From: Gemmatimonadota bacterium
GTDB taxonomy: Bacteria; Gemmatimonadota; Gemmatimonadetes; Gemmatimonadales; GWC2-71-9
Direction of reading: 5' to 3'
NCBI GenBank assembly: GCA_040388535.1
Contig: JAZKBR010000009.1
Span: 129,764-193,763, forward strand
DNA: 64,000 bases
Shown in pieces: positions 1 to 7,760 of the stretch. Made by a program: the position numbers and the translations under genes. The notes under the pieces are model-generated. The model had not been told where the DNA came from, did no database searches, and saw only the letters and a list, made by a program, of their open reading frames with translations. Numbering within the stretch: position 1 is the first letter of the stretch; the number at the start of each line of letters is the position of its first letter.

Positions 1-144
1 GAGCTCTCCCTGCTCGAGCGCCAGTGGGAAGAAGCCGATCGCCTCGCGAAGATCAGCGACGACCTCGCGCTTCCCGAGTCGATTGATGAGCAGCTGGTCA
101 TCCGACAGAACGCCCATCGCCCATCGCCCATCGATCAGCCATGA
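1..144 (+). CDS. C-terminal fragment of zinc-ribbon family paralogue (cut by window edge)
   Basis: Frame 1 is open from the first base to a TGA at 142-144. It reads through a helical segment with the pattern LLERQWEEADRLAKISD, which closely matches the extreme C-termini of the two complete proteins at 198-1187 and 3267-4214. This is therefore the end of a third member of that family, arranged in tandem. The last ten or so codons (reading AHRPSPIDQP) come from a CCCATCG simple repeat, so repeat DNA has extended or replaced the original 3' end. The start lies outside the window. Function is unknown. Confidence 0.75.
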   Translation, partial: ELSLLERQWEEADRLAKISDDLALPESIDEQLVIRQNAHRPSPIDQP

Positions 145-175
145 TCCACCATCCATCATCCCGAATCCATCCCGG
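111..175. repeat. CCCATCG / CCATCATCC simple repeat
   Basis: Tandem imperfect heptamers of the CCCATCG and CCATCATCC type run through the stop codon of the truncated first gene and into the 53-base gap before the next gene. The composition is the same as the C-rich arms at 1290-1354 and 5625-5650. The matching G-rich arm is not visible here. Part of the repeat is translated as the tail of the upstream gene. Confidence 0.6.
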
Positions 176-197
176 CCGACCCCGGGCGTCGTCGTAG

Positions 198-1187
198 ATG
201 TACTCCACCTGCCTCTACTGCACTCGCAGCCTTGGCACGAACGAGGTGATCGAGACGCTGCCCGTCGGGCGGCGCATTGCGTTCGACGCGGCGCAAGGTC
301 GGCTTTGGGTCGTGTGCCGCCACTGTGCCAAGTGGAACCTGGTGCCGTTCGATACCCGACTCGAGAGCATCGACGCGGGTGAGCGTCTCTTCCGCGATAC
401 CCGAGTACGCTTCTCCACCGACAACATCGGGATCGCGCGGCTAAAGGAAGGGCTGGAACTTGTGCGCATTGGTCCCGCACTCCGACCCGAGTTCGCGGCG
501 TGGCGGTACGGGGACCAATTCGGGAGGCGCCGGAAACGTGCGTTGGCCGTCGGCGCAGGTGCGGCTGTGTTGAGTGGCGGAATCTTCGCGGGCGGATTGG
601 TTGCCGGCGCGTCGCTTGCCCTCGTGCCGATGCTCCTGTATGCCTCCAACAGTCTCGTGCGCGGGCGCCGGGTGGTACTCAGGGTGCCTCGCTCGGAAGG
701 GGCGCCGATCGAGTTGACGCGGAATCAGGTGGATCAACTACGAATTCAGTGGCGTCCAGATCGGACCTGGGGGGTACGCACCCACTGGGGCGGGCGAGAC
801 GAGTTCGGTTATGCAAGCGCTCGTACTCCCTCTCCCAACCGGCTGATGACGGGGCGCGATGCCGAGGTACTCCTTGCAAGCGCCCTGGCCCACGCCAATC
901 GATGGGTCGGTGATCGAAACGAGGTGAGAGGCGCGGTTGATCTTCTCGATGATCGTGGGACCTCTCGGCGGATCATCGAATTGCTGCCGGCCGAGTTCCG
1001 CTTCGCACATATTGTCGAACTGCGCCGAATTCCCGGTGAAATGAGGCTCGCGATGGAGATGGGGTTTCACGAGGAATCGGAACGCGAGGCGCTCGCGGGG
1101 GAACTGACGATGCTCGAATGGCAGTGGAAGGAAGCAGATCGGCTTGCGAAGATCAGTGACGGGCTGGCGATGCAGACAGAAGGGTGA
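198..1187 (+). CDS. Uncharacterised zinc-ribbon membrane protein, paralogue A
   Basis: The 329-residue protein starts at ATG 198 and I do not recognise the family. Two CxxC pairs (Cys5/Cys8 and Cys40/Cys43) frame an N-terminal zinc-ribbon-like module that ends in a highly conserved stretch (AKWNLVPF, TRLESIDA, ERLFRDTR). Residues about 115-150 are strongly hydrophobic with Gly/Ala and form one or two membrane segments. The C-terminal third ends in a charged helix (EMRLAMEMGFHEESER and onward). The first about 105 and last about 60 residues match the protein at 3267-4214, but the centres differ: this copy has the membrane segment and the other does not. The gene is followed at once by the repeat at 1182-1216. 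A membrane-tethered metal or protein-binding adaptor is possible but unproven. Confidence 0.7.
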   Translation: MYSTCLYCTRSLGTNEVIETLPVGRRIAFDAAQGRLWVVCRHCAKWNLVPFDTRLESIDAGERLFRDTRVRFSTDNIGIARLKEGLELVRIGPALRPEFAAWRYGDQFGRRRKRALAVGAGAAVLSGGIFAGGLVAGASLALVPMLLYASNSLVRGRRVVLRVPRSEGAPIELTRNQVDQLRIQWRPDRTWGVRTHWGGRDEFGYASARTPSPNRLMTGRDAEVLLASALAHANRWVGDRNEVRGAVDLLDDRGTSRRIIELLPAEFRFAHIVELRRIPGEMRLAMEMGFHEESEREALAGELTMLEWQWKEADRLAKISDGLAMQTEG

Positions 1188-1354
1188 TGGGTGATGGGCG
1201 ATGGGTGATGGGTGGAGGAGAGGCGCGGAGGGTCGCTCCTTCGACTGCGCTCGCCCGCGGCTCGCTTCGCTCAGGATGACAGTGGGAATCCATCACCCAT
1301 CACCCTTCTCCCATCACCCTTCTCCCTTCTCCCTTCTCCCTTGACCCTTCTCCC
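1182..1354. repeat. GATGGGT / ACCCATC inverted simple-repeat arms between convergent genes
   Basis: G-rich tandem heptamers (GATGGGT, GATGGGC) at 1182-1216 overlap the stop of the upstream gene. C-rich partners (CATCACCC, CTTCTCCC) occupy 1290-1354 and touch the stop of the convergent permease gene. In a transcript the arms can pair into a long imperfect hairpin, so the element could act as a two-way terminator. The same design recurs at 5559-5650 between another convergent pair. There is no T-tract. I see no gene in this gap. Confidence 0.6.
1237..1282. repeat. Palindrome-rich intergenic element inside the repeat arms
   Basis: The stretch contains CTTCGACTGCGCTC, then GGCTCGCTTCGCTC, then AGGATGACAG. 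The two CTTCG-type cores are near-repeats of each other. It sits in the loop of the inverted repeat. From memory, elements with a 'TTCGCTCAGGATGACA' core are common as dispersed intergenic repeats in several bacterial phyla; I could not check this. Confidence 0.4.
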
Positions 1355-3148
1355 TCACCCATCCGCTGCGCCCACCAGTTCCGCCGGCCCCGTGTGCATC
1401 GCGCGCCATGCACCAGGCAGCGCCGCCAGCAGCGCGACCGCGATCAGGATCCCGCCGTAGCGAATGATCAGTGTTGGTTCCCACGCCGGTAGCCCCGGTA
1501 TCACTGTGGTGAAGATCTGCCAGGCACCCGGCCCGAACCAGAGGGCGCAGGCAACGCCACCGACACCGGCGAGCGCGGCGCGACCTGCTACCGTGATGAA
1601 GATGTGCCGCCGACGCGCACCCACGGCGCGACGAACGCCGAGTTCGGGGATCAGGGCGCCGATCCAGAGTCGCACCAGGACCAGCGTCCCGAGCGCCGCG
1701 ATGAGCCACCCGGCCCAGCCCTCGATCGTGATCCATCGCGCAAACCAGCGGAGTGGAGCCAACTGCGCCGCGCGCATGGCCGCCTCGCTCATCGTGAGCG
1801 GCATCCCGGCGATGGAATGCAGTGTCGCCGCGATCACACCGCCGGCGTCGGAAAGTGTTGTCCCCGGGTTGGCGCGGACCATCACTTCGAGCTGCGGCGT
1901 GCGATGCTGCAAGACGCTGAGGTAGACCGCGTACCGGGGCAGCAACGACGCGCCGAAGCCGGCCGCGACCGGTTCATCGACGACGCCCACCACCGTGTAC
2001 CATCCGTCGACTCCGTCGAGCTGCAGGCGCCGGCCGATTGGCTCGCCGTACTGGAAGTGCCGGCGCGCGAGGGCGCGATTCACAACGGCGACGCGTTGAC
2101 TGCCGGCGACATCCGCGCTGGTGATACCGCGGCCGGCAACGACACTGGCACCGATCGAACGGAAGGAGTCGGCGCTTACCAGATGACGAACGGCAGTGGT
2201 GAGCCTAAACGGGAGGTGCATGTTCGCCTCCGAGCAATCGCCGCAGTCGGTGGTGAGTCCGCCGACCTCGCCGAGCCCGAGGGCGACGCCGGGCGTCGCA
2301 ATGCTCGCAGACAGGACTCCGGGGGTCGCGCCGAGCGCGCCGAGGAGCGACTGATAGTCGGGCAGCTCCGCATGGCTGGCATCGACCCGATAAATCGCTG
2401 CCGAGCTGGTCGATATTGCCGGAGCCGTGAGCATCGCCTCAACATGCCGCGAGAGCAGTGCGCTCGCCGTGACGACCAGCAGGCCGATCGAGAGAAGTGC
2501 TGCCGCGAGGTAGAGTTCGAGCGGCGGCCCGCTGGCAACGCGCACGTAACTGCCCCGCGCCGGAACCATCACGAAGAGCGCGCCGAGGAGAAAAGTTGCG
2601 AGAAAGGCTGCGACCACCAGTGCGGCGGGGAGCCCCGGCAGCGCTGATGCACCAGGCCACTCCGCCCGCGCGAGCCGGAACGCCACCGTGGCGAAACCGC
2701 CACTCGCAAAGCAGGTCGCGCCGGCGAGCAGCGCGGCCTCGACCATCGCCATCAGGGTGAGCGCCCCGCGTGACGCACCAACCGCACGGCGCACGGCGAT
2801 CTCGCCGGAGCGCTGACCGGCGCGTGCCGCACTGCCGACAAGAATCGTGATGGCAGCAAGCGCCAGGGCACCGGCAGCGGCCCCCAGGAGTGGAGCGAGA
2901 AGCGCAGCGAGGGCACGTTGCTGGAAGACCGCAATCGGTGTTGCCTGCGGCGACCAGGTTCCGTTCAACCCCCGGACCATCCCGCCGAGCTCGAGGCCGC
3001 CGGCCAGCGCCACGACCGGAGCCGCCGCGATGAGCGCCACAATCCCCGCGACCACGGCGAGGAGTGCACCGCGCCAGTACATCCGGAGCCCGTCGCCGGC
3101 GGTCGTATGCGCCACCCTGATTGCCGCTCTCGCTGTCGCTAGGGACAT
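1355..3148 (-). CDS. FtsX/MacB-family ABC permease-like membrane protein
   Basis: The start chosen is ATG at 3146-3148, because GGAG lies five bases upstream of it; the ORF is open further back into the divergent gene. The resulting protein has about 597 residues. It has a short N-terminal membrane helix, then an FtsX-like block of helices around a conserved GEIAVRRAVGAS motif, a periplasmic MacB-core-like region, and a second FtsX block with LGVRRAVGARRR. Two FtsX halves are typical of the large 'ADOP'-type permeases of Acidobacteria and Gemmatimonadota, but the first periplasmic domain expected before the first block is nearly absent. No ATPase gene is adjacent. It is one of only two minus-strand genes here. 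Confidence 0.8.
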   Translation of the reverse strand: MSLATARAAIRVAHTTAGDGLRMYWRGALLAVVAGIVALIAAAPVVALAGGLELGGMVRGLNGTWSPQATPIAVFQQRALAALLAPLLGAAAGALALAAITILVGSAARAGQRSGEIAVRRAVGASRGALTLMAMVEAALLAGATCFASGGFATVAFRLARAEWPGASALPGLPAALVVAAFLATFLLGALFVMVPARGSYVRVASGPPLELYLAAALLSIGLLVVTASALLSRHVEAMLTAPAISTSSAAIYRVDASHAELPDYQSLLGALGATPGVLSASIATPGVALGLGEVGGLTTDCGDCSEANMHLPFRLTTAVRHLVSADSFRSIGASVVAGRGITSADVAGSQRVAVVNRALARRHFQYGEPIGRRLQLDGVDGWYTVVGVVDEPVAAGFGASLLPRYAVYLSVLQHRTPQLEVMVRANPGTTLSDAGGVIAATLHSIAGMPLTMSEAAMRAAQLAPLRWFARWITIEGWAGWLIAALGTLVLVRLWIGALIPELGVRRAVGARRRHIFITVAGRAALAGVGGVACALWFGPGAWQIFTTVIPGLPAWEPTLIIRYGGILIAVALLAALPGAWRAMHTGPAELVGAADG

Positions 3149-3266
3149 CGTCGCTCCGCTGATTGTCATCCGGCTGTTACGCCCGTGTAACCTCACTGCC
3201 AGCCCGCTGCCATCCCCCGGACGGAACTTCCTGAGGGAACGTGTCACTCCCGTTCGGGGGGCGCCG

Positions 3267-4214
3267 ATGTACCGCACCTGTCTCTACTGTACCCACGATC
3301 TCGAAGAAAATACCGTACTCGGCAGCCAGGCGGTGGGTCGGCGCTTTGCCTTCGACGCCGCCCTCGGCCGCCTGTGGGTCGTCTGCCCCCATTGCGCCAA
3401 ATGGAATCTGGTCCCGTTCGAAACGCGGCTTGAATCCATCGATGCCTGCGAACGGCTCTTCCGCGATACCCGTGCGCGCTACTCGACAGACAACATCGGA
3501 CTCGCACGTCTCCCTGCCGGCCTCGACCTGATCCGCATTGGCACCGCACTCAAGCCCGAAATCGCGGCGTGGCGTTACGGGCGGGTCCTCGCCCGAAGGC
3601 AACGCAGTACTTCATCGCTGCCACTCGTCGAAATGTTTCGTGGCATCCGGCGGGCCTTCCACAATCAGCATGTGCTGCGTGATCCGTGGACCGATCAGCT
3701 GGTGCAGGTTCCCCTCGCGGCGCTCCTGCACGCCACCCTTGCCGCTGACGACAACGGTACCTGGCGCCTCGAGGTGCCGTACCGGACTGGTCTGGAACGG
3801 CTCTTCGGGCCGCGTGAGCCGGTCCTGCCGTCGATTCGGGACGTGCCCTCCCTCGGACTCTTCGACGGCCGGGAGCTCTTCCCGACCCTCGGTCGGCTGC
3901 TGCCGGCGCTCGATCCGGGGGCACAGGGGAGCGAACAGGTGGATGAGGCGCTGCGGCTGGTGGAATCGGCCCGCGACGGCAGTCACCTGCTGGAGTACGT
4001 CGTGGGGAAGCCACTCCGATTTGCCACGCAGCGGCGATACGTCGTGCGAGAAGTTCCGACCGAGATCCGGCTGGCGCTCGAAATGACGGCCCACGAGGAG
4101 ACCGAGCGTCGGGCGCTGGAAGGGGAGCTAAAGCTGCTGGAGCGCGAGTGGAAGGCGGCCGAGCAGCTGGCGCGGATCGCGGACCGACTGGCGGTAGGGG
4201 AGGAGCCGGCCTAA
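3267..4214 (+). CDS. Uncharacterised zinc-ribbon protein, paralogue B
   Basis: The start is ATG 3267, giving 315 residues; the open frame extends upstream but the family match begins at MYRTCLYC. It carries the same N-terminal CxxC...CxxC module and AKWNLVPF block as the gene at 198, and the same charged C-terminal helix (REVPTEIRLALEM, then LEREWKAAEQLARIADRLA). The centre has no membrane segment; it is a soluble region with Leu/Arg-rich stretches. This copy is divergent from the permease gene and ends nine bases before asnS. Its function is unknown. The shared ends with unlike centres suggest domain swapping between paralogues. Confidence 0.7.
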   Translation: MYRTCLYCTHDLEENTVLGSQAVGRRFAFDAALGRLWVVCPHCAKWNLVPFETRLESIDACERLFRDTRARYSTDNIGLARLPAGLDLIRIGTALKPEIAAWRYGRVLARRQRSTSSLPLVEMFRGIRRAFHNQHVLRDPWTDQLVQVPLAALLHATLAADDNGTWRLEVPYRTGLERLFGPREPVLPSIRDVPSLGLFDGRELFPTLGRLLPALDPGAQGSEQVDEALRLVESARDGSHLLEYVVGKPLRFATQRRYVVREVPTEIRLALEMTAHEETERRALEGELKLLEREWKAAEQLARIADRLAVGEEPA

Positions 4215-4223
4215 AATGCGCGG

Positions 4224-5543
4224 ATGACGCCAGACACTCGCTCCGCCACGCCCTTCGCCTCGATCAGCGATCTCCGCCAGCACGTTGGGCAGCAGGTCAT
4301 TGTACGGGGGTGGGTCACCACCACGCGCTCCTCCGGCAAGATCGCTTTCCTCGTGATGCGCGATGGCTCCGGCTACCTGCAGACGGTCTTCCCCAAAAAT
4401 GAAATCGTCGAAGGCGCCTGGGAGCGCTTTGCAACCCTGACTCAGGAAGCGACCGTGTCAGTCACGGGCACGGTGCGCGAAGACGCTCGTGCGCCTGGCG
4501 GCTATGAACTCACCGCAAGCGATGTGACGGTGCTGGCGCCGAGCGTCGATTTCCCGATCACGCCAAAGGAACACGGCACCGCCTTTCTCTTCGAGCACCG
4601 CCATCTCTGGCTCCGCTCGAAGAAGCAGGTGGCGATCGCGCGCGTGCGGAACGAGATCGAGCACGCGATCAGCGACTTCTTCTACGAGCGCGAATTCATT
4701 CGGGTCGACACGCCGATCCTGACCGGCTCGATCGGCGAGCAGGCCGGCGAGCTCTTCGCCACGGAATATTTCGACCTCGGTCAGGCCTATCTCGCTCAGA
4801 CGGGACAGCTCTACGGTGAAGCCGCCGCTGCCGCGCACGGAAAGATCTACACCTTCGGTCCGACCTTCCGCGCCGAGAAGTCGAAGACGCGCCGCCACCT
4901 GACGGAGTTCTGGATGATTGAACCGGAAGTGGCGTTCGCCGATTCCAACGACAACATGAAGCTGCAGGAAGACTTCGTGTCGTACCTCGTGGCGCGCGTG
5001 CTGGAGAATCGTCAGGAAGAACTGAAGGAACTCGAGCGCGATACCTCCAAGCTCGCAAACATCACGGCGCCCTTCCCACGTATCAGCTACACCGACGCGA
5101 TCGCCGCGCTGCAGGCCCAGGGGAGCGATATCCAGTGGGGCACCGACCTCGGTGCCGATGACGAGACCGCGCTCGCCAAGGCGTACGACAAGCCGCTCTT
5201 CGTGATGAACTATCCGAAGGCGTTCAAGGCGTTCTACATGAAGGAGAATCCCGACGATCCGCGCACGGTGCTCAGCAACGACTGCCTCGCGCCCGAAGGC
5301 TACGGCGAGATCATCGGCGGCTCACAGCGTGAGGACGATTACGACAAGCTCCTCGCCCGCATCGAGGCGCAAGGGCTCGATCCCAAGTCGTACGGCTGGT
5401 ACCTCGACCTGCGGAAGTACGGTGGCTTTGTCCACTCCGGCTTCGGTCTCGGTCTCGAGCGCACCGTCGCCTGGATCTGCGGCATCCCGCATATTCGGGA
5501 GGCGATTGCGTTCCCGAGGCAGATCCACCGCCTTTACCCGTAA
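4224..5543 (+). CDS. asnS: Asparaginyl-tRNA synthetase
   Basis: This class IIb aminoacyl-tRNA synthetase charges tRNA-Asn. The N-terminal about 110 residues form the OB-fold anticodon-binding domain (VIVRGWVTTTRSSGKIAFL). The catalytic domain shows motif 2 as FRAEKSKTRRHLTEFWMIEPE and motif 3 as GFGLGLERTVAWICG. It ends with the REAIAFPR...RLYP signature that separates AsnRS from AspRS. At 439 residues it has normal length. ATG 4224 is the only sensible start. Presence of AsnRS means Asn-tRNA need not be made by the amidotransferase route. A repeat hairpin follows the stop. Confidence 0.96.
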   Translation: MTPDTRSATPFASISDLRQHVGQQVIVRGWVTTTRSSGKIAFLVMRDGSGYLQTVFPKNEIVEGAWERFATLTQEATVSVTGTVREDARAPGGYELTASDVTVLAPSVDFPITPKEHGTAFLFEHRHLWLRSKKQVAIARVRNEIEHAISDFFYEREFIRVDTPILTGSIGEQAGELFATEYFDLGQAYLAQTGQLYGEAAAAAHGKIYTFGPTFRAEKSKTRRHLTEFWMIEPEVAFADSNDNMKLQEDFVSYLVARVLENRQEELKELERDTSKLANITAPFPRISYTDAIAALQAQGSDIQWGTDLGADDETALAKAYDKPLFVMNYPKAFKAFYMKENPDDPRTVLSNDCLAPEGYGEIIGGSQREDDYDKLLARIEAQGLDPKSYGWYLDLRKYGGFVHSGFGLGLERTVAWICGIPHIREAIAFPRQIHRLYP

Positions 5544-5558
5544 CAAAGATCCCTGCAG

Positions 5559-5650
5559 GATGATGGATGGTGGATGATGGATGATGGAGAAGGGCTCCTC
5601 GGCGATGGCCCCTCGCCCATCTGTCATCCATCATCCATCATCCATCATCC
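5559..5650. repeat. GATGGAT / ATCCATC inverted simple repeat between asnS and mazG
   Basis: GATGATGGATGG-type units at 5559-5588 face their complement (ATCCATCATCC units) at 5625-5650, with about 36 bases between that also contain GATGG/CCATC pieces. The arms can pair over roughly 25 bases. The element fills the gap between two convergent genes, and its right arm overlaps the mazG stop codon. It is related in sequence and placement to the element at 1182-1354. Confidence 0.65.
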
Positions 5651-6400
5651 CTTCCGTTTCACTTCATCCCAGATCAGATCCAGCTCCTCCAGCGACGCCT
5701 CGCCGAGTTTCACACTCCGTTCGGCGGCGATGCGTTCGACCTCGGCGAATCGTGCCCGGAATTTTGCGTTGCTGCGCTCGAGCGCAGCTCCGGGCGGCAC
5801 GCCGGCCTTGCGTGCGACGTTAACCACCGCAAAGAGCAAGTCGCCGATCTCGTCGGTGAGCCGATCACGCGACGGGTCGCTGTGGTCGAGCTCGGCTTCG
5901 ACCTCGGCGAGTTCCTCACGCACCTTGTCGAGCGGGCCGCGGACATCTGGCCAGTCGAAGCCGACACCTGCCGCGCGTTCCTGCAACCGGTAGGCAAGCA
6001 ATAGCTCGGGGAGGGTGGCCGGGAGGCCGTCGAGGGTTCCGTGGCTGCGTTTCCGTTCGCGGTTCTTGAGTGCCTCCCACCCCTCCTGCTCACCGAGCTC
6101 GAAGAGATGGGGATGGCGCCGTCGCATCTTGGCGACCAGGTCGTCGGCCACCTCGTCGGGAGTGAATTCTCCCGATTCGGCGCCCAGCACCAGCTGCCAG
6201 GCGAGGTGGAGCATCAGGTCGGCCACTTCCTCGCGAATCTGGGCCTGATCGCCCGTGCCGAGGGCTGCCGCGAGCTCGTGGGCCTCCTCGATCAGGTAGG
6301 GCCGCAACGTCTCCCGGGTCTGGATCCGGTCCCAGCTGCATCGCTCGCGCAGGTCGGCGACCATTGCCACGGCCCGTCCCAGCGCTGATTCGTCTTGCAT
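5645..6400 (-). CDS. mazG: Nucleoside triphosphate pyrophosphohydrolase MazG
   Basis: MazG hydrolyses (d)NTPs to NMP and pyrophosphate and is a house-cleaning enzyme that can also affect ppGpp levels. The protein has 251 residues, close to the usual 260. The first MazG domain carries the metal-binding helices EEAHE and EEVADLMLH (residues about 37-70). The second has EELAEVEAEL and DEIGDLLFAVVN. Both acidic EExxE/ExxD sets are intact. The CSWDR...TRETLRPYLIEE start is typical. It is monocistronic on the minus strand and divergent from alr with only 29 bases between, so both promoters must lie in or near that short gap. Confidence 0.94.
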   Translation of the reverse strand: MQDESALGRAVAMVADLRERCSWDRIQTRETLRPYLIEEAHELAAALGTGDQAQIREEVADLMLHLAWQLVLGAESGEFTPDEVADDLVAKMRRRHPHLFELGEQEGWEALKNRERKRSHGTLDGLPATLPELLLAYRLQERAAGVGFDWPDVRGPLDKVREELAEVEAELDHSDPSRDRLTDEIGDLLFAVVNVARKAGVPPGAALERSNAKFRARFAEVERIAAERSVKLGEASLEELDLIWDEVKRKG

Positions 6401-6429
6401 CCATCCCCCCGGGGTCCTAGTCTCCGACC

Positions 6430-7512
6430 GTGCGCAAACCCTTCACACCCGACACCGCCCGCGCCTGGGTCGATGTGGACCTCGACTCCCTGGTGCGGAA
6501 CGCCCGCTCCTACGCCGCTCGGGTCGGCGTCCCGCTCCTGCCCATGGTCAAGGCCGATGGCTACGGCCTCGGGGCCGTGGCGGTGGCTCGCGCCCTCGCC
6601 GAGATCGAGCCCTGGGGCTACGGTGTCGCCACCGTCGACGAAGCCCGTGAACTCTACGTCAACGGCATCCTGCGGCCGATCGTGATCTTCTCACCGCTCG
6701 TCCCCGAGATGATCGAGTACGTCAACGCGGTGGCAGCACGACCGGTCATTGGTGACCTCGATTCGCTGCGCGCCTGGCTCGCACAGGGCAGCGGCCCATT
6801 CCACCTCGAGATCGATACCGGGATGGCGCGAGCGGGAATCCGCTGGGACGACGCTGCGATGCTCGGCGAAGCGCGCAATCTGCTCGCCGAGGCCTCAGGA
6901 TGGGAGGGTGTCTTCACCCATTTCCATTCGGCGGAACGCAATTCGGCGGCGACCGGCCAGCAGTGGCTCCGCTTGCAGGGGTGCATTGACGCGCTCGGTC
7001 GCCGGCCCCCGCTGGTCCACGCGGCGAATTCGGCGGCAGGCGCCACGGGGAAGCCGTATAGCGGCGATCTCGCGCGCCCGGGAATCCACCTTTATGGCGG
7101 CAGAATCTCCGGCTTCGATTCGATCCGGGTGGCTGCGTTGCGTGCGCGGGTGGTGGCGGTCCGGCGGCTCGCGGCCGGGGACACCGTTTCCTACGAAGCG
7201 ACCTGGGGCGTGCCGAATGCGACCACGATCGCCACACTGGCCATCGGCTATGCTGATGGGCTGAGTCGTCGACTCTCCAATGGCGGTGCCTGCGAACTCC
7301 TCGGTCACCGGCTGCGCATCGTCGGCCGGGTCACCATGGACCACGTAATGATCGATGCCGGCGACCTGCCGGTGGCGATCGGCGACGTGGCTACGATCTT
7401 TGGCGGCATCGTGACGCTTGACGAACAAGCGGCCCTTGCGGGAACAATCAGTTACGAACTCCTCACCGCGCTCGGGAGCCGTCTCCCGCGCCGCTACCTG
7501 CCCAGAGAATGA
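6430..7512 (+). CDS. alr: Alanine racemase (PLP)
   Basis: It interconverts L- and D-alanine for peptidoglycan. The PLP-binding lysine is Lys41 in MVKADGYG, and the second catalytic base is Tyr274 in IGYADGLSRR. A GRVTMDHVMID block matches the family's conserved C-terminal region. At 360 residues it has normal length. The start is GTG 6430; no strong ribosome-binding site is visible. The stop overlaps the next start by four bases (ATGA). It heads the long + strand unit that runs to 20606. Confidence 0.95.
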   Translation: MRKPFTPDTARAWVDVDLDSLVRNARSYAARVGVPLLPMVKADGYGLGAVAVARALAEIEPWGYGVATVDEARELYVNGILRPIVIFSPLVPEMIEYVNAVAARPVIGDLDSLRAWLAQGSGPFHLEIDTGMARAGIRWDDAAMLGEARNLLAEASGWEGVFTHFHSAERNSAATGQQWLRLQGCIDALGRRPPLVHAANSAAGATGKPYSGDLARPGIHLYGGRISGFDSIRVAALRARVVAVRRLAAGDTVSYEATWGVPNATTIATLAIGYADGLSRRLSNGGACELLGHRLRIVGRVTMDHVMIDAGDLPVAIGDVATIFGGIVTLDEQAALAGTISYELLTALGSRLPRRYLPRE

Positions 7513-7760
7513 ATCAGCATTTCGGATCGCTCATCCTCGGTCTCGCCGCTCAGGCGAATGCCGCTCTCGATGGTCAGCTCCCGCCGGGTGCCGAAGCCGC
7601 CGGTGCCGGAAACGCGCGGCAGCTCGCTCAGGCGCTCATCGACACCCTCAGTGCGCTGCAGGAGAAGACCAAGGGAAACCTTGATGCCGACGAGGCGCTG
7701 TTGATGGAGCAGGCCCTCACCGGGCTTCGTTTCCGCTTCGCGACGGGCAAGACGCAGTGA
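7509..7760 (+). CDS. Small DUF1844-family protein
   Basis: The product is 83 residues. The pattern FGSLILGLAAQANAALDGQ, then LIDTLSALQEKTKGNL, then LRFRFATGK matches the DUF1844 family of short, helical, usually cytosolic bacterial proteins of unknown role. It overlaps alr upstream and deoB downstream by four bases each, so it is surely translated with them. No metal or catalytic residues stand out. Confidence 0.8.
   Translation: MNQHFGSLILGLAAQANAALDGQLPPGAEAAGAGNARQLAQALIDTLSALQEKTKGNLDADEALLMEQALTGLRFRFATGKTQ

Noticed and set aside
1212..1460. Open frame of 82 codons in the gap after paralogue A
   Set aside because: It is composed of the simple repeats and then runs antisense to the permease; low-complexity Ser/Pro/Leu product with no family pattern.
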